A DNA stretch of 64,000 nt from Cristatella mucedo (GCA_009760855.2 WPIO01000019.1:4188501-4252500), one strand, 5' to 3'; positions 34,030 to 45,849 are shown, numbered from the stretch's first letter. Translations and numbers: made by a program. Notes: a model not told the origin generated them from the letters alone.

Positions 34030-34461
34030 CACGGCAGCAAACCTTGTCCTTCATTACTTTGCAGATGACACTCAGATCTGTCTGAGACTTGATCTTTCCC
34101 TGCTCTTCCAGCAATTTAAATTATCCCAATTCCTTGCAGCTCGCATTGCCGACATTCATACTCGGATGGCATTTAACTTCCTTAAGATGAATGGCAAATT
34201 CAAACAACAAACTATAGGCAAACCTGGTGTCCGAAACTGGCGAGCTTAATTCTCAAAATAGGCTCAGCTAGCACATCCTCTGTTGCCTTTGCAAGGAATC
34301 TGGGTGTCCAATTACATAACGGCCGTTTACTGGATAACCAAATTAGCTCCAAATTTTGAAGTATTCGTACTACTAGTTAGGTACTATTGATAAAGGTACC
34401 TCAGCCAAGTTTACCAGGTATCTCTGACATCACACCTTGACTCCTGTGACTCTCTTTCTCG

Positions 34462-34518
<57 letters not shown>

Positions 34519-35320
34519 TCTCTCTCTGCAGGTCGCACTGCCTGAGCAATAAGAAATTTGCAGGTAGTGCAAAACGGTAGCTAGGCTATAACGAATGTCA
34601 CCAACTGCCACATTATTGTTTAGGTCTCCGCTGCCTCCCCCATTAAGTATCAAATCGACTAGTAAGACCTCCACTCACTCTTAATGGCTTTTAGACCCCT
34701 CCATTCTCCTGCCCTAGCTTACACTCTATCCGAACTACTTACAGTCGGTGCGAAACACTGCAGTTGGACGTCTTCCATGAAAGCTGCAACTGTCACATCA
34801 CACACGCGCGTGTGCACACACACACACATACACTACTACTACTCTTCGACCTGCACTGGCTCCCCATCCATCAAGCAGTGTTTCGACTTCATGGTTCTGT
34901 AATTCACTTTTAGGTCCCTCAATTCTCTTGCTCCTGCCTATCTATCCGAACTACTTCCCAATCAGGCTAGGCATCGTACCACCTGCTCTTCAGACTCGAG
35001 TCGCTTAGCTGTGCCTCTAAACCAACCTGAAATCCTTGAAGACCACATGTCAGTTGGCATGCTCCTAAAGCCTTGAACTCATTCCCCACTAACGTCACGA
35101 CTTCCACTGACTTGACAACATTTAAAAAGAAGCTAAAAATTTACTTTTTCTTAACAGTATTAACTAGGCCTATGTGAATGGTCCTCTGCGAGCTTATTCG
35201 TGCTGATACTGGGCCTGCTATCACTAGCAATGGACATGCTTACTTTACAGCATATGTAAAGTACCTAGAACAAGTTATATAATAGTTCTCTTAGGATGCT
35301 ATACAATTGTGATTACTGAA
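34030..35320 (+). mobile_element. LINE-A copy with reverse transcriptase palm to 3' tail, degraded
   Basis: At about 34050 the frame gives LVLHYFADDTQICLRLDLSL (the YADD-equivalent reads FADD), then ARIADIHTRMAFNFLKMNG. Degraded thumb and C-terminal segments follow, interrupted by a (CT)n tract at 34440-34527 and a short (CA)n at 34803-34833. The C-terminal FKKKLK-like region and 3' UTR (GCATATGTAAAGTACCTAGA) end near 35310. It is antisense to the WD40 gene and probably lies in that gene's intron. Confidence 0.8.
34440..34527 (+). repeat. (CT)n microsatellite inside LINE-A
   Basis: Nearly pure CT repeat between the reverse transcriptase palm region and the GTGCAAAACGGTAGCTAGGC segment of the LINE. 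Confidence 0.95.
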
Positions 35321-35324
35321 AGAA

Positions 35325-35562
35325 AAACTAATGTTCATCTAATGAATCTAATTAATCTAAATCTTAAAGAAAAACTAATGTTTAAATCCCATGTGTTCCT
35401 TACCGCATGTGCATCGTCCAGATCATGTGTGGCACACTTTCCCATGCTAATATCGCTACTAATCAGTTGATATGCTTCCTTTTCAGCCTATGCGAACTAC
35501 CTAGAAGAGACTTAGTTCTCTAATGATGCTGTAAAATACTTCACCACTTTATTACTATCATC
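35325..35562 (+). mobile_element. Second LINE-A 3' tail, directly downstream
   Basis: The motif TTAAAGAAAAACTAATG recurs, followed by 3' UTR sequence and TGCGAACTACCTAGAAGAGA, GTTCTCTAATGATGCTGTAA and ATT-rich sequence. It is a partial duplicate of the tail just before it. Confidence 0.65.
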
Positions 35563-35593
35563 ATATCACACAGCCTGCCATTAACACTCTTAC

Positions 35594-37227
35594 CTTGGAG
35601 ATCTCAGCACCACAGTCGATTGAGGCCATAATGTCGGCTTGCAGGCTAGGCTCCCAGACTTTGCACGTCTTGTCTTTCGAGGACGAAAATACAGCACCAG
35701 CGGTGTGAAACACGCTGGTTACTTGTCTGCCATGTGTAAGGTCCTTGTTGAATACCTAAACAATTAAAACCATCGCGTCCATCAATATCCATGGCACGAG
35801 TAAAGGAAAGTGCAACAAATTCTTGCTCAAGCTCACAGTGCAAAGATCGCTGGATCCGAAGCCTGCGCAGCAGGCTCAGCAGTCACACACTAGCCAACTA
35901 CCACCACAGCCATATCCGCCTGCGAGTTGGCCAGGCTGTGCTATACTCACATCGATTCTCTCTAGCTCCCCGCTGAGGGTTGAAGCAAAGAGTTCTATCC
36001 TTCCATCTTGGCACCCGACATAGAGCAATCCTCCACCATAGGAGAAACTGGTAGGGTAGCTAGTTAGCTGGCAAAAGTGAGGAGCACCGAAACACTTGCT
36101 CAGCTGCAGCGGCTCGCAAATGCATGTAAACAAGAATAGCCCACTCGATTGAGTCCCGTGTGCTTAAGGGGGAAAATGTAAGTGCCACAGCAGCCACGTG
36201 GCTCGAAGCTGAGGCACCTGAGCTAGGCATGTGGCAAACAGGCGAGTAGGAGGACAGGGAGAGCAACTTTTGAGAACAATAAATACTATAGACAATCCAA
36301 ACTAAACGATCGCAATTACCTTCACAGTACTGGACACCTTGGCGTTTCTCCTGTCGGTGACAACAATGGTGCCGTCTTCACTTCCCGATATAACCCAGGT
36401 CTCATCGGAAGTCAAGCACAGTACTGGCCTACTATGTCGCCGTGGCATCTGCATGTATCCTTGCATTCGTAGGTCAAAACGATAGACTCTCTTGTTATAG
36501 ACGCCGGCGAGTATCTCGTTCTCGTTGGTGAAGCTGGTGCACAGCACAGCACCGCTGCACCTAGAGCCGAGTAAGCTGACTATATGACCGACAATTCGAC
36601 TAGAACGCGTACCGTAATTAGGAAGGCAAACTCAAACATTAACAGAAAAGCGACCCCAACATTGCCAGAATTTTCCAGCACGGTCCACACAGATTAGCAA
36701 ATATATACCCATTACTAGCAGCTAGAGCTACACTCTAGCGAATGCAACACGGGCAAGACTGAAAAAGGTTGTGCAATGCTGCATGGAGTGGCAGACACAG
36801 AGCGGCAAGAGTGCCCTGAAGGTAAATCTGCAGAATGCGAGCACACCAAGAGCGGCAAAATTGCATCATTTCCTGTTCTTCATGGTTGATTATCGTAGGT
36901 TACACGCAGCCCACCTGTTTCATAGGTTTCATAGTTTGCATAGGATTCAAAGCCTGGCCTCGACCCTCTGCTCAAAACGGACTTAGAACCAAGGAAACAT
37001 CACATGGCTTGTGCAAGCATAGCCATTAATTTTCTTTTAACAAAAATATTACCAGCTCGACAGACGAAAGAGAGATGTGAGATACCATACAAGCAGTGAA
37101 CGAGCTACCTTCCTTACTTGAAATCAAGCGCTCGTTGCCCAGAGGCCATGTCCCACGTCATGACGTGACCATCCCAGCTGCAACTGCATAGCTGTCTCCC
37201 ATACGACGACATGCTCCACACCCAGCC
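35594..37227 (-). CDS. FBXW9: FBXW9-like WD40-repeat protein, four internal exons
   Basis: Exons on the minus strand are 37227-37118, 36560-36320, 36067-35951 and 35755-35594. They join in frame through GT-AG introns into 210 residues with five WD40 blades. Blade cores: GWVWSMSSYGRQLCSCSWDG (exon 1), AVLCTSFTNENEILAGVYNK and VLCLTSDETWVISGSEDG (exon 2), SYGGGLLYVGCQDGRIELFA (exon 3), and SVFHTAGAVFSSSKDKTCKV followed by WEPS (exon 4). Order and wording follow human FBXW9 (GWVWSL; AVLCLSY...LAGTYDKKV; ISGSEDHTLVV; LWAGDNQGLLHVFA; LYTTSTDKTIRV). FBXW9 is an F-box substrate receptor of SCF ubiquitin ligases; the beta-propeller recognises targets. The F-box exon was not found upstream and the last blade was not found downstream, so the model is partial. 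The final exon ends in a GTAAGAG donor and the next intron carries LINE-A sequence. Confidence 0.85.
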
Positions 37228-37229
37228 CT

Positions 37230-37650
37230 AGGCAAAGGTGAATCGAATCATTTTGTACAACTAATCTTTGCTCAACGACACACAGAGCTAAGAACGTGAC
37301 ATCACAAAACCTTTACGTTTGCTACAGCAATAGCACCAATAGGGATCTATGGAAAGCAAAAACATCAAACGATATGAATGACCAAGAAAAGAAGATAACA
37401 GCATATAGTTTGCAAAAAATAAACCACGAAGGGGGTGCAGCAAAGTATGAGGGCGCTGATGGCCCGGCCCTCTCAGCACCTTCTCGGAATCCATAGCTCG
37501 AAAATGAATGACAGGGGCAATGTGAAGCAGAGGTGCTAGCTGACACAATAGCATAAACCTCTCGAAAGCTACACACACCCCCCCCCCCGATATCACTCTG
37601 GCTACTAGGTGGTCTACAAATGCTACTAATGTGTTCCTCTTTTTTCTAAG
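37230..37650. other. Upstream intron or flank of the WD40 gene; contains C11 run
   Basis: No exon recognised. Eleven consecutive C occur at 37578-37588 after (CA)n. Confidence 0.5.
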
Positions 37651-37654
37651 TGCA

Positions 37655-37800
37655 CTTGGAAAATATATAATTCATTTGTATAGCGCAATAAGGGAACTTA
37701 ATCTCAGTCTTTCGCATATGCTATGGGCTCGAGCTTACGACCTCGGCCATCACATGCATTCATCTTGAGGCAAGCACCTTAAACAATGGGCCAACCAGAT
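37655..37800 (-). repeat. SINE-1
   Basis: The complement shows the head CTGGTTGGCCCATTGTTTAA, the B-box region GTCGTAAGCTCGAGCCC, then a degraded tail with GAGATTAAGTTCCCTTATTG and ATACAAATGAATTATAT. Confidence 0.75.
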
Positions 37801-40160
37801 TCAACCACAAAAGATTTGAAAGATTCCTACTCGAATGAATAGCATCAACATTGATTGGCATCATAGCCGACCTGTGCTGCTTAAGATTTGAAAACCGGTC
37901 TCAGGAGGTCTAGGGTAGTTCGAAGCTAGATCAAGTTACAGAACATTCCACTGCCTTAACGGCACGACCCCCACATTCGCGAGGATCAGCATAAAAAGAA
38001 TGAAAACTAATACTGCCTGCATAGCTCTCCATGCATTACAACGAATGGAGTAGCTTCATCAACCATGCGAAAAACATGTGACCGAACAAGTTCGTACAAG
38101 GCAATCCGGCTATGAGACACTAAAGAACCGGAAGCTAGATGCCAACCGATACGCACAGACTAGCACGAGCTTAACACGATCACAGGAGCCTTGCCACTTG
38201 CCAAGCCCATGCAACGCACACACATGCGCATGGGCGTCCACATGCACGCACACCCACACGTCGCTAACGACTTGGATTTGCATGACATGGCATGGTGGAA
38301 AAGCCAGTTCAAACCAGGAGCAGCGCCGGCATATCCAATCAAAAGCTGACTGCAAATCCAGAGTGCTGCATCACTCAGATTGTGCCTGCTGGCAACAGTT
38401 AAATCCGGCAGTGCCAGCATCCTAATCTGCTGCTGATTTGTTCAGCAGAGACTGGTGCTGGGCACCGATGTGCACAGTCGCCATGGAATCAATAGCCGAG
38501 ACCTCTTGACAAGTAAAGAAGCCAGAGCTCTGCGGGGAGGGGGCACGTACCACAGTCTGGAAATAGGTATAAAAACGCGGTGGTCGGATAGGTATCCCTT
38601 AGAACGCCTCTGCGATAGGCAGGAGAATGGTGCGAGAGCTGATCGTGCCTCGGTGCTTTGCTGCCAGCTGCAGATCACCAGCAAGAGATGCAGAGTAAGG
38701 TCAACGTCACACACTCGAGACCGACACGTCAACAGGTTTCCAAAATGCAAGACATTAAACAAATGCCGATTGCAATGCACTGCGTAAACCCCATGTTGAC
38801 AGCTGCTGGCTGGGGTTGTATATTTGAAAAATGCTTTCACCATAACGGTCAGTGCCAACTGAAGCATGAGAAAGGCTTTCTAGTGTATGTTACACATGTG
38901 CGCGCACACGAGCACGCACACATAGCAACATGCGTGTGCGAACGCACGTGCACCCCGGCTAGCCGGCATGCGCACAAGCACGTCTAACAAGCAAGCTGCA
39001 CATGCCACACAGTAGCAGCACGATGCGATATGCTCGGCCTGCAGCTGGTCACTCGCTTTCCTTCGTCGTGCAAGCAGGGCACAGCTTTAGCCTAAGCTGT
39101 AGGACCACCCCAGGGTGCAGCAGTTTGGGCAGCTGCTGCTGCCTCCATGCCCAGGTTCTAGCTGCCAAGTGTGCAGCAGCGACCATGTGCTGAGAGAGCC
39201 GGAGAGTAATCAATACCCAATCCACCTGGCAGCCGCTCGAGGAAACTGCTTTGAAGCAGGCCTAAATGTATATCATCCATCGTTCAGCCAAACCACGTTC
39301 TGCTCATTAGGCTCACACCGTGAAGGCAATCGCCGGCGGCTGCACCCACCCCAACGGTCCAAGACATCCCAGCAGGCCACGAGGCACTATACAACTGCAA
39401 TCAAGCCAGCAACCAGGATTCAGATCCACTCACACCCATCAATCAAACTGCCAGCACACACCGGCAGCTAAAAACTGGGCATAACCACTACGCACAGTTC
39501 TCTACATACATTCCTGCTGGCTCCGTTGCCAATTCCACGCTGACTTTAAATTGTTGCACAAGATTAAACTGCAGTCGGAGGAGCCAGCGAAGAAAATCTG
39601 GACACAGCAAGCGCAGTGGCCCGAAGCGTTGCCGAGACAGTGCCTGTACTCTCTAGTGCCGCCGAAGGTCTCGCCGCCGCTGGCTCACTCAAATCGTCGC
39701 TTCTGACACCGGTTAAGACTCGGCCTGCCTGCTCACCGGAAGTACCGTTGCTGCACTCACTCAGCTCGCGCCCTCGCTTCCTTCTGCCGCAGCGGCTGAC
39801 CGGTATCCACGGCTTTACCGCATCACCGCATAGCGACTGACAGGATCGCTCCACATTCGCACGAGTGACAGCGAGTATCGAGCAGCTGCAGCACTTCATG
39901 CATGCACGAGGGGGGATAACTTATCTCTGCTCTAGTCGGGGGGGGGGGGGGCAAACAGCAATAGCTGTGCACTAATCCAAGAAAACTGAGCTATGCGGCT
40001 CAGTTGAGGACGCATGCCTATGCACTTGCCTGGCCCAGTCAGCGAGGGCAAACTCGGCCACGGTCAAACCTGTGCAGGATTCGGTTCATTTTGCCAGCCA
40101 GATGTCCTACGAACCGCTCGCCATGAACTCGATATCGTGCATGTCACGTACCCATGGTTT
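37801..40160. other. No gene recognised; CpG-rich segment at 39590-39850
   Basis: The segment 39590-39850 is clearly richer in CG dinucleotides than its surroundings (GCCGCCGAAGG, CTCGCCGCCGCTGG). It could be a promoter or first exon for the minus-strand WD40 gene, whose known exons begin 2.4 kb further along; I could not find an F-box there. Degenerate (CA)n-like stretches lie at 38210-38265 and 38890-38985. Confidence 0.4.
39938..39951 (+). repeat. Poly-G run (14 G)
   Basis: Fourteen consecutive G after TAGTC. Confidence 0.95.
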
Positions 40161-40164
40161 TCGA

Positions 40165-40308
40165 CTCTCCTGCAAAGAGTTGTGAAGCGCATAGATAGAG
40201 ATATACTGCTCTTACGGCACTACAATAATGACCTATTATCACTACTATATTAACAATAATAATAATAGTAAAAGTTTATAAAGAGCCCTCAGAGAACTCA
40301 ATCTCTGT
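40165..40308. repeat. Opposed LINE-A/SINE tail remnants
   Basis: GTGAAGCGCATAGATAGAGA and TGCTCTTACGGCACTAC (plus orientation) are followed by AATAATAATAATAG and AGAGCCCTCAGAGAACTCAA, CTCTGTATGGG (minus orientation). Two tail remnants face each other. Confidence 0.6.
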
Positions 40309-40871
40309 ATGGGTGAAAACCGAAGCAGTTCAGTGGTTTCCCACAGCCACGTAAGGCTGTCGGAATTTCTCCAATGCGACCCGACGCCATGGCTTGCCCG
40401 AATTGAATCACATTTTCAGTTCCTACCAATCGACGGCCAGCGTATTAAGTTCTCACATCAGCCACCATTGGCTAACCGATGGCATACGAGTTGGCCGATT
40501 ACCATCCTCCCTCCTCACTCTACTGACAAGCACCACCCTGTCCTGTCTCATCAGCAGGCCACCACTGGCTCTCACTCCAGTTTACGGCGGGCATCGGCTC
40601 AGTTTGAGCCTGGAGGTTCTCCAGAGTATCTCTTGGGTTTTCTCGATAGCGGACCTATCATACCCTATCAACGGCACCAACGTTCTAGCTCATTTCCAGG
40701 TCCCGTTCGATTTTTGAAAACGATCACACCATTTGCTTATCTCAAGTGCTTATACATAGGAATCACTAGAATGGACTTATCCCCCACGCTCGGCAATTGC
40801 ACGGCGACTCGATTAGTATAGCCTGACGACGGTCCGACTGTCACTGCTTGCCAGGTTGCCAGCTATAATGT
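40309..40871 (+). pseudogene. Decayed Ty3/gypsy-like gag and aspartic protease sequence
   Basis: Frame 40309-40500 gives VRLSEFLQCDPTPWLARIES and HFQFLPIDGQRIKFSH, the layout of the gag core in gypsy-type elements (P.FW...P..WF...E..F). After a shift, frame 40394-40717 gives PVYGGHRLSLSLEVLQ and WVFSIADLSYPINGTNVLAH, matching the C-terminal half of the element-encoded aspartic protease (YG...L.L.L...F.W.F.IADV..PILG.DFL..). The active-site Asp-Thr/Ser-Gly motif is not visible, so much sequence between gag and the protease end is deleted. Stops follow. It is a remnant and nothing here can act as a retrotransposon. Confidence 0.65.
40703..40871 (+). repeat. Direct repeat copy 1 (170 bp; second copy 43774-43950)
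   Basis: From GGTCCCGTTCGATTTTTGAA to AGCTATAATGTGAGAG, nearly identical to 43774-43950, about 3.07 kb apart. It begins inside the protease coding end and runs into following sequence, so it is probably retroelement interior rather than an LTR. Confidence 0.85.
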
Positions 40872-41379
40872 GAGAGTCTCATCGTTGACTTCGATTAGCA
40901 GGCTTCACACGACGATCCCACTACACTTTGCAAACGATGCAAGCTCACGACGTCTGCAGCTCCGTATCGTCTCTGCTCAACCCCTTCAATTCGACATGCC
41001 GACTGCGCTACTTTGCTTCGCCAATTTCTGAGCATCACGCAGCCCGGTAACCTCTCTGTGATGGTAAAAGCTTCCGTTTGCCACCCCACTGTCACAGGCG
41101 GCCCATCACTGTCTCAACGTTGTCTCACTTGTTTGCTCTCAGGCGATCGCTGACACGCAGCACTGCGCCTTCTGCAGTGCTACAGCATCGGACCCCAAAA
41201 CTTCTACTGCCCATGCTGTGGTTTAATGCTAAAAAAATCGAATGCTGAGCTGTTTTGTATAGTTTGGCATTAATCTCGCTGGTTCGGACCCTTCGGGTAG
41301 ACCTGGCTGGGGTGGGATCTGCAAAACTTATGGCTGCTTGTGCTATAGCTAAAATCGTTCCTGTCATGTGGTATTTTCA

Positions 41380-42055
41380 AGTTTGCTACAGTGCATCCGC
41401 AGTGCAGTGCAGGAGCACTTCCTCACAGCATCTGCAAGCAAGCCCCGCAGCAACAGCAGCGCAGGAGCTGCTTGCATCGGCGACCGGACAGGCTGAAAGC
41501 AGGGGAGTCGAGATTCGACCGAACAACGCCCCCATGTAGGCAACCTGTGGCAGCTGAGATGCCCGGCGGTAGCAGTTGCGAGTGTGGAGGCTTCATTCGC
41601 TATCGTTGCAAGCAGCTGGCCCTTTGCTCAGGCAGTCTGACACGGTGAAGACGATAGCAGAGGCACCAGAGACCTTCAAGGTTGTCTGGAAGGTGCCGAG
41701 CGCCGGCAAGGCCAATCAGCCAACCGGTAACGTCACGGATAACGTGACCACAGAGCCGAGGCCTGCACGTCAAAGGCTGCTTTCACGGGGCTGCGGCCAA
41801 AGTGGAGGCACAGCTGCATACCATTTACTCACCAAAGGTCAGGAAAAGACTTGCCGAGGCTGATGCTGAGGAGGCCAAGGCCACGGAAGGAGGCACACGG
41901 TCAATCATGGAGTGCAGAGAAAGGGCACTGGTTATCCCTCAGAGCTGCCTTCACGTTTGCCGTAGGCCGACAGAGGAATGGTCAAGAAAATTCATCGAAA
42001 TAGCAGAAAGAATTCGTTTACCCTTTCGAAAGACGAGCACATTGATAATGTAATC
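41380..42055 (+). other. Overlapping open frames of unknown origin
   Basis: Frames 41576-41863 and 41802-42053 have protein-like composition. The second reads HTIYSPKVRKRLAEADAEEA, then TEEWSRKFIEIAERIRLPF. They are in different frames with no convincing splice pair between them. They could be fragments of an old gene or of a retroelement polyprotein; I do not recognise the family. Confidence 0.3.
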
Positions 42056-42059
42056 CCAA

Positions 42060-43120
42060 TCTTAGGCACTTGATAAAACTGGAAAACCTGATTAAACAAA
42101 ATACCTTTGCAAATAACATTTATACCAGAAATAGCCCTTTCCCTGGTTTGAGCCCGGGTAGCAGAGATTCTACTTCAAGATTGATAACTAGCATGTATCC
42201 AGACCTAAGCCGACGACAAATCGTGACTGGAAAGGATGGAAAGAGCATACAATGTACCATATAAGGGCATGCCGACAAGGTCAATTCTTGGCCGGTTGGT
42301 CATTGCATAATATGAATATGCTGGAATTATGGCAGCATTCAGCTTCAGAACGGCCCAGAAGAGGGCAAACCTCTTCTGTGCTATACCTACTTTATTTGCT
42401 TGCTACACTTTTTTTTACATACGTTGCAGCGAGTCTCGGTTTATTTATAGTCAACCGAAAGTGATAGAGCATTCTTACGCGAACCTGCTACTGTTAGCTT
42501 TTATGTCACTAGCCGAACTGCAACCGTGCATCCAACTAAGCTAGCGGTTGCTGAGCACAACCATATCCGCATGAGCTCATTTACACGAGACATGCTATGT
42601 GATTGAAAAATGCAGTATGCTAAGGTGGCGAACTGGAGTGCTGCTAGCTCCACGGCAATCAGTTCCTGAAATTTGTGTCAATGTAATTTAAAAAAAACAA
42701 CTTAAGACAATCAGCTTGCAGGTTTTATCGTTATTAGGGGCTGTTTGTTCAGGCTTGAAACGATCGGTGAGCTCCGGTAGGCGATGGAGAGAGAACGGTT
42801 CAACTGGTGGGTTACATTTCAACTACTACTGCTGTTCCCATACAAGTTTTTGTTTACCTAGCCAACACAGAGCCTGAAGAGTGTAGAGAGAGGCTTTCAG
42901 CAAACCTCGAGCTCAGGCAGCCGTGTCAAAGTCTAGCATTGCCTTCCTTCCGATGTAGCTAACTGATTTTCAGAGTGGCGGGGACATGAATTATACATAC
43001 AGTCGTGACCCAATAACAAAAACGGGATACATCGCCATCTGAAAGCATTCTGGTGGCAGAAGCTCCGTCACTCATTCTGTCGGTCATATTTTCTTCGATG
43101 AGTAATACTAATAACACATA
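42060..43120. other. No gene recognised
   Basis: AT-rich sequence without repeats I can place. Confidence 0.45.
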
Positions 43121-43124
43121 AGGA

Positions 43125-43278
43125 AAGCCAGATTCAACAGCCTCATTTATATATCGGCAGAAGAGCCTTAATGGCTATCACCGCAGCTCGCAAGTGGCCA
43201 CTAAAGGATCGCCCGCTTCAGATCTCGAACCCTGCGTGAAGAGCAAGCACCTTGCCCCTGGGCTAAGACCCAGGGGTA
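43125..43278 (-). repeat. SINE-2
   Basis: The complement reads from the head (GGGCTACCCCTGGGTCTTAG, A-box region) through B box, CTTGCGAGCTGCGGTGATAG, CATTAAGGCTCTTCTGCCG and AATGAGGCTGTTGAATC. The head contains an 8-bp hairpin (CCCCTGGG ... CCCAGGGG). Confidence 0.75.
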
Positions 43279-43311
43279 GCCCATGCAGAGCAGTTAGTGA
43301 AGATTGAAGAT

Positions 43312-43652
43312 TGGAACTCCCTCCCGACCTGCGTCAGAACATCCCCTGACCTGACCACATTTAAAAGGAACTTAAAAACACACCTATTTAGGACAGCATT
43401 TAGTGGGTCCCTGTGATTCGTCCTTCACGTGCTTATGCGTGCTGACACTGTGCATGCTGCCACTAACCAGATTTGCATGCTGACCCTGTGCATGTCACCC
43501 CTAACCATGTTATTCATTTTGTTTGTTTTTTAAGCATGATTTTACTTACCATTTAATTGCATTTCCCTTTGCAGCAAATGTAAAGCGCCTAGAAAGAGAT
43601 TGGGTTCTCTGAGGGCGCTTTATCAAGTACATTATTATTATTATTATTATGG
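43312..43652 (+). mobile_element. LINE-A, 3'-terminal ~340 bp
   Basis: It begins TTGGAACTCCCTCCCGACC (the ..WNSLPT.. codons), then ATTTAAAAGGAACTTAAAAA (FKRNLK), the family UTR, GCAAATGTAAAGCGCCTAGA, AAGAGATTGGGTTCTCTGAG and GGCGCTTTATCAAGTACATT ending in (ATT)n at about 43650. It is very similar to 9960-10280. Confidence 0.9.
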
Positions 43653-43773
43653 CTGAATTCGAAAGCTGTGATGATCGCCAGAAAGTGTGGCCAACTTCAA
43701 GGCCCTGATGAAGGTGCAACAAGGTATCGGCGACCATGAATCCTACTTCGTTCGTCACGACTAGTTCATCCTG

Positions 43774-43950
43774 GTCCCGTTCGATTTTTGAAAACGATCA
43801 CACCATTTGCTTATCTCAAGTGTTTATACATAGGAATCACTAGAATGAACTTATCCCCCCACGTTCGGCAATTGCTCGGCAACTCGAATAGTATAGCCTG
43901 ACGACGGTCCGACTGTCACTGCATGCCAGGTTGCCAGCTATAATGTGAGA
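43774..43950 (+). repeat. Direct repeat copy 2 of the gypsy-like segment
   Basis: See 40703-40871. A handful of substitutions and single-base indels separate the two copies. Confidence 0.85.
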
Positions 43951-45230
43951 GCAGCATACGGTCGAACATAAGCTTTCATCAACCGAAAGCAAAGTATCTC
44001 TAGAAAGCATGTACGCCACGGAATCGAAAGATTGCAGAATCAACAGCTGTGCTGTATGCAACGCTAGAGCCAGCACAGCACCTGGCTCTGACGAGGAGCT
44101 CTGACCGGCCGAGGGCACACTAGGCTTGCTTTGCCACTTACTCTCGTCCAAAAGCCGACTAACTCGTGGTGAAGGCTTACGCTCACAATGTAGAAACAGA
44201 ACATGGAGAAAACACAAAGGTCATTCAGTCGCACTTCAGTCGCACACTACCAGCAGAGCACAGAGCACAGTGCAATGCACAGCGCCAGCGCACTGAATGG
44301 GTCACGTAGATTTCAAATTACACTTGCTGGTCATACACCCATTCATATGGTGATTTAAAGCATCAAAGGCATTAAAGAGCAAAGCTTTGAGAATCGGCAA
44401 ACTTTTGCTAGGTGTTATGGTCAAAACCCTTGTCAATTCGAGTCCAATTTCGATACTTGCGATGATTTACTCGCAGCATAAGCTTATATCGGTGCTCATA
44501 AATGCAAACCCATAAGCGCTGACTGCTCTCCCATGCGGGCCAGTCGGTGAGCTGGATGCGATCACTTCAACCGATTGGAGCACACCAGTCTCATTAAGCA
44601 TGACACCAGTCTCACTGTCAGAGCCGGTCAGTTTGGCATAAGGCTGAATGTGCCCAGAAAATGGCCCAAAAACTAAGAAACTTTGGGTATTTTTGTTCTG
44701 TTCAATGGCTCAAGTGCATGTTCGAAATGAAACCAGAAGTTTTGACATTTGACATATGACCATTCTGCTTAAAAAAATCTTCAAGACATGTTGATACCGG
44801 AAGTATCACTTCGACTTTGCAAAACATAAGCTTAGGCTCAGCATTGGGCCTTGGTAGGGGTGTTTCTCTGGTGATTTTTTTAAATAGCCACTATAAAACC
44901 CTAAATAGACACCAAAACATTACTCAAAACCACGGACTCAGAATTGAATGTACTAAATAATGATGCCAACAAAGTCAACCCTCCGACTGGGAGTAATAAC
45001 ATTATACATAATACAGTATATTAAATCCTACTTTCCAGCTCCCTCGGGCGGTTTCATCTAGGGCTTCCGGCTACCCCAGGTTATTGCTGCTTTATTAACT
45101 TGTGTGTGTATGTTAACATGTGTTGCAATTCTACATGCTTCATTCGGGATGCCACTAGAGGTTAATAGCATCAGGAGTCGTATCGTTGGCTGTCTCATGT
45201 AACTGCGCCTGTAACTAAGGAGATGCTCAT
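43951..45230. other. No gene recognised
   Basis: A 125-codon minus-strand frame (43840-44217) overlaps the repeat and has no motif. The rest is AT-rich and featureless. Confidence 0.45.
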
Positions 45231-45234
45231 ATTT

Positions 45235-45362
45235 GTTGACCGAGGTCAAGATGCTCACCTTTACGACCGAGTTCGTGGGCTCGAGCCCCTTTGGCATATG
45301 TGACACGCCTGGATAGATTCAGTTCTCTGAGTGCCATAGAAGTATATATATATATATATATT
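45235..45362 (+). repeat. SINE-1, degraded, ending in (AT)n
   Basis: AGGTCAAGATGCTCACCTTT, GTTCGTGGGCTCGAGCCCC (B box), ATATGTGACACGCCTGGATA and CAGTTCTCTGAGTGCCATA, then (AT)n at 45340-45362. Confidence 0.75.
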
Positions 45363-45849
45363 TATTTTTTTTTTTATTTCAACCCATTATCATGGAACCA
45401 ACTGAATCCCGGATAGCTCATTAGATGTCGGCAAGCCGTTTCTGATTCACAAGGCCGGTTAACTCGTTGGGAATCAATCCGAAAATGTTGACTCAATGCG
45501 ACTCAGTGGAAATTACGGTGAGTTCAGCTTGTAGATCTGCCGAGGTTTCATCAAGGCCAAGTTAAAGCTAGAAGATGCTGTGCCCCCTTACTCAAGCATC
45601 ATACTTGTTTAAGCCCAAGCAGTGAGTGGTTCTATCGAATGACCAATGTGTGCTCGAGCTAGTTGGTCAACTCATAAACAAAAGCCTAACGGCCGACCGT
45701 GTATTGAAGGACATTTGTTACGGCAGCCAGTACTGTTCAATTCATCGTGGAAATAGTAGTGTAACAAACCTTTCAAATAATGAGGCATCATTGCACCACG
45801 GGTAATGCCAGCAACCATAAAGATGGATATCGTAAAAAAAATCCTACCT

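Noticed and set aside
33810-34040. Cys-motif frame (LIKAGCDAVLSNLLECRSCS) considered as an ATP23-like metalloprotease exon
   Set aside because: GC...CxxC spacing is only superficially similar, and no HExxH motif follows in frame.
38210-38990. CRISPR-like or satellite array from repeated CACACATGCGC-type words
   Set aside because: Only degenerate CA-rich simple sequence; no regular repeat-spacer spacing, and the genome is eukaryotic.
40703-43950. Reading the 170-bp repeat pair as LTRs of one 3.2-kb element
   Set aside because: No TG...CA ends, no target duplication, and copy 1 begins within protease coding sequence.
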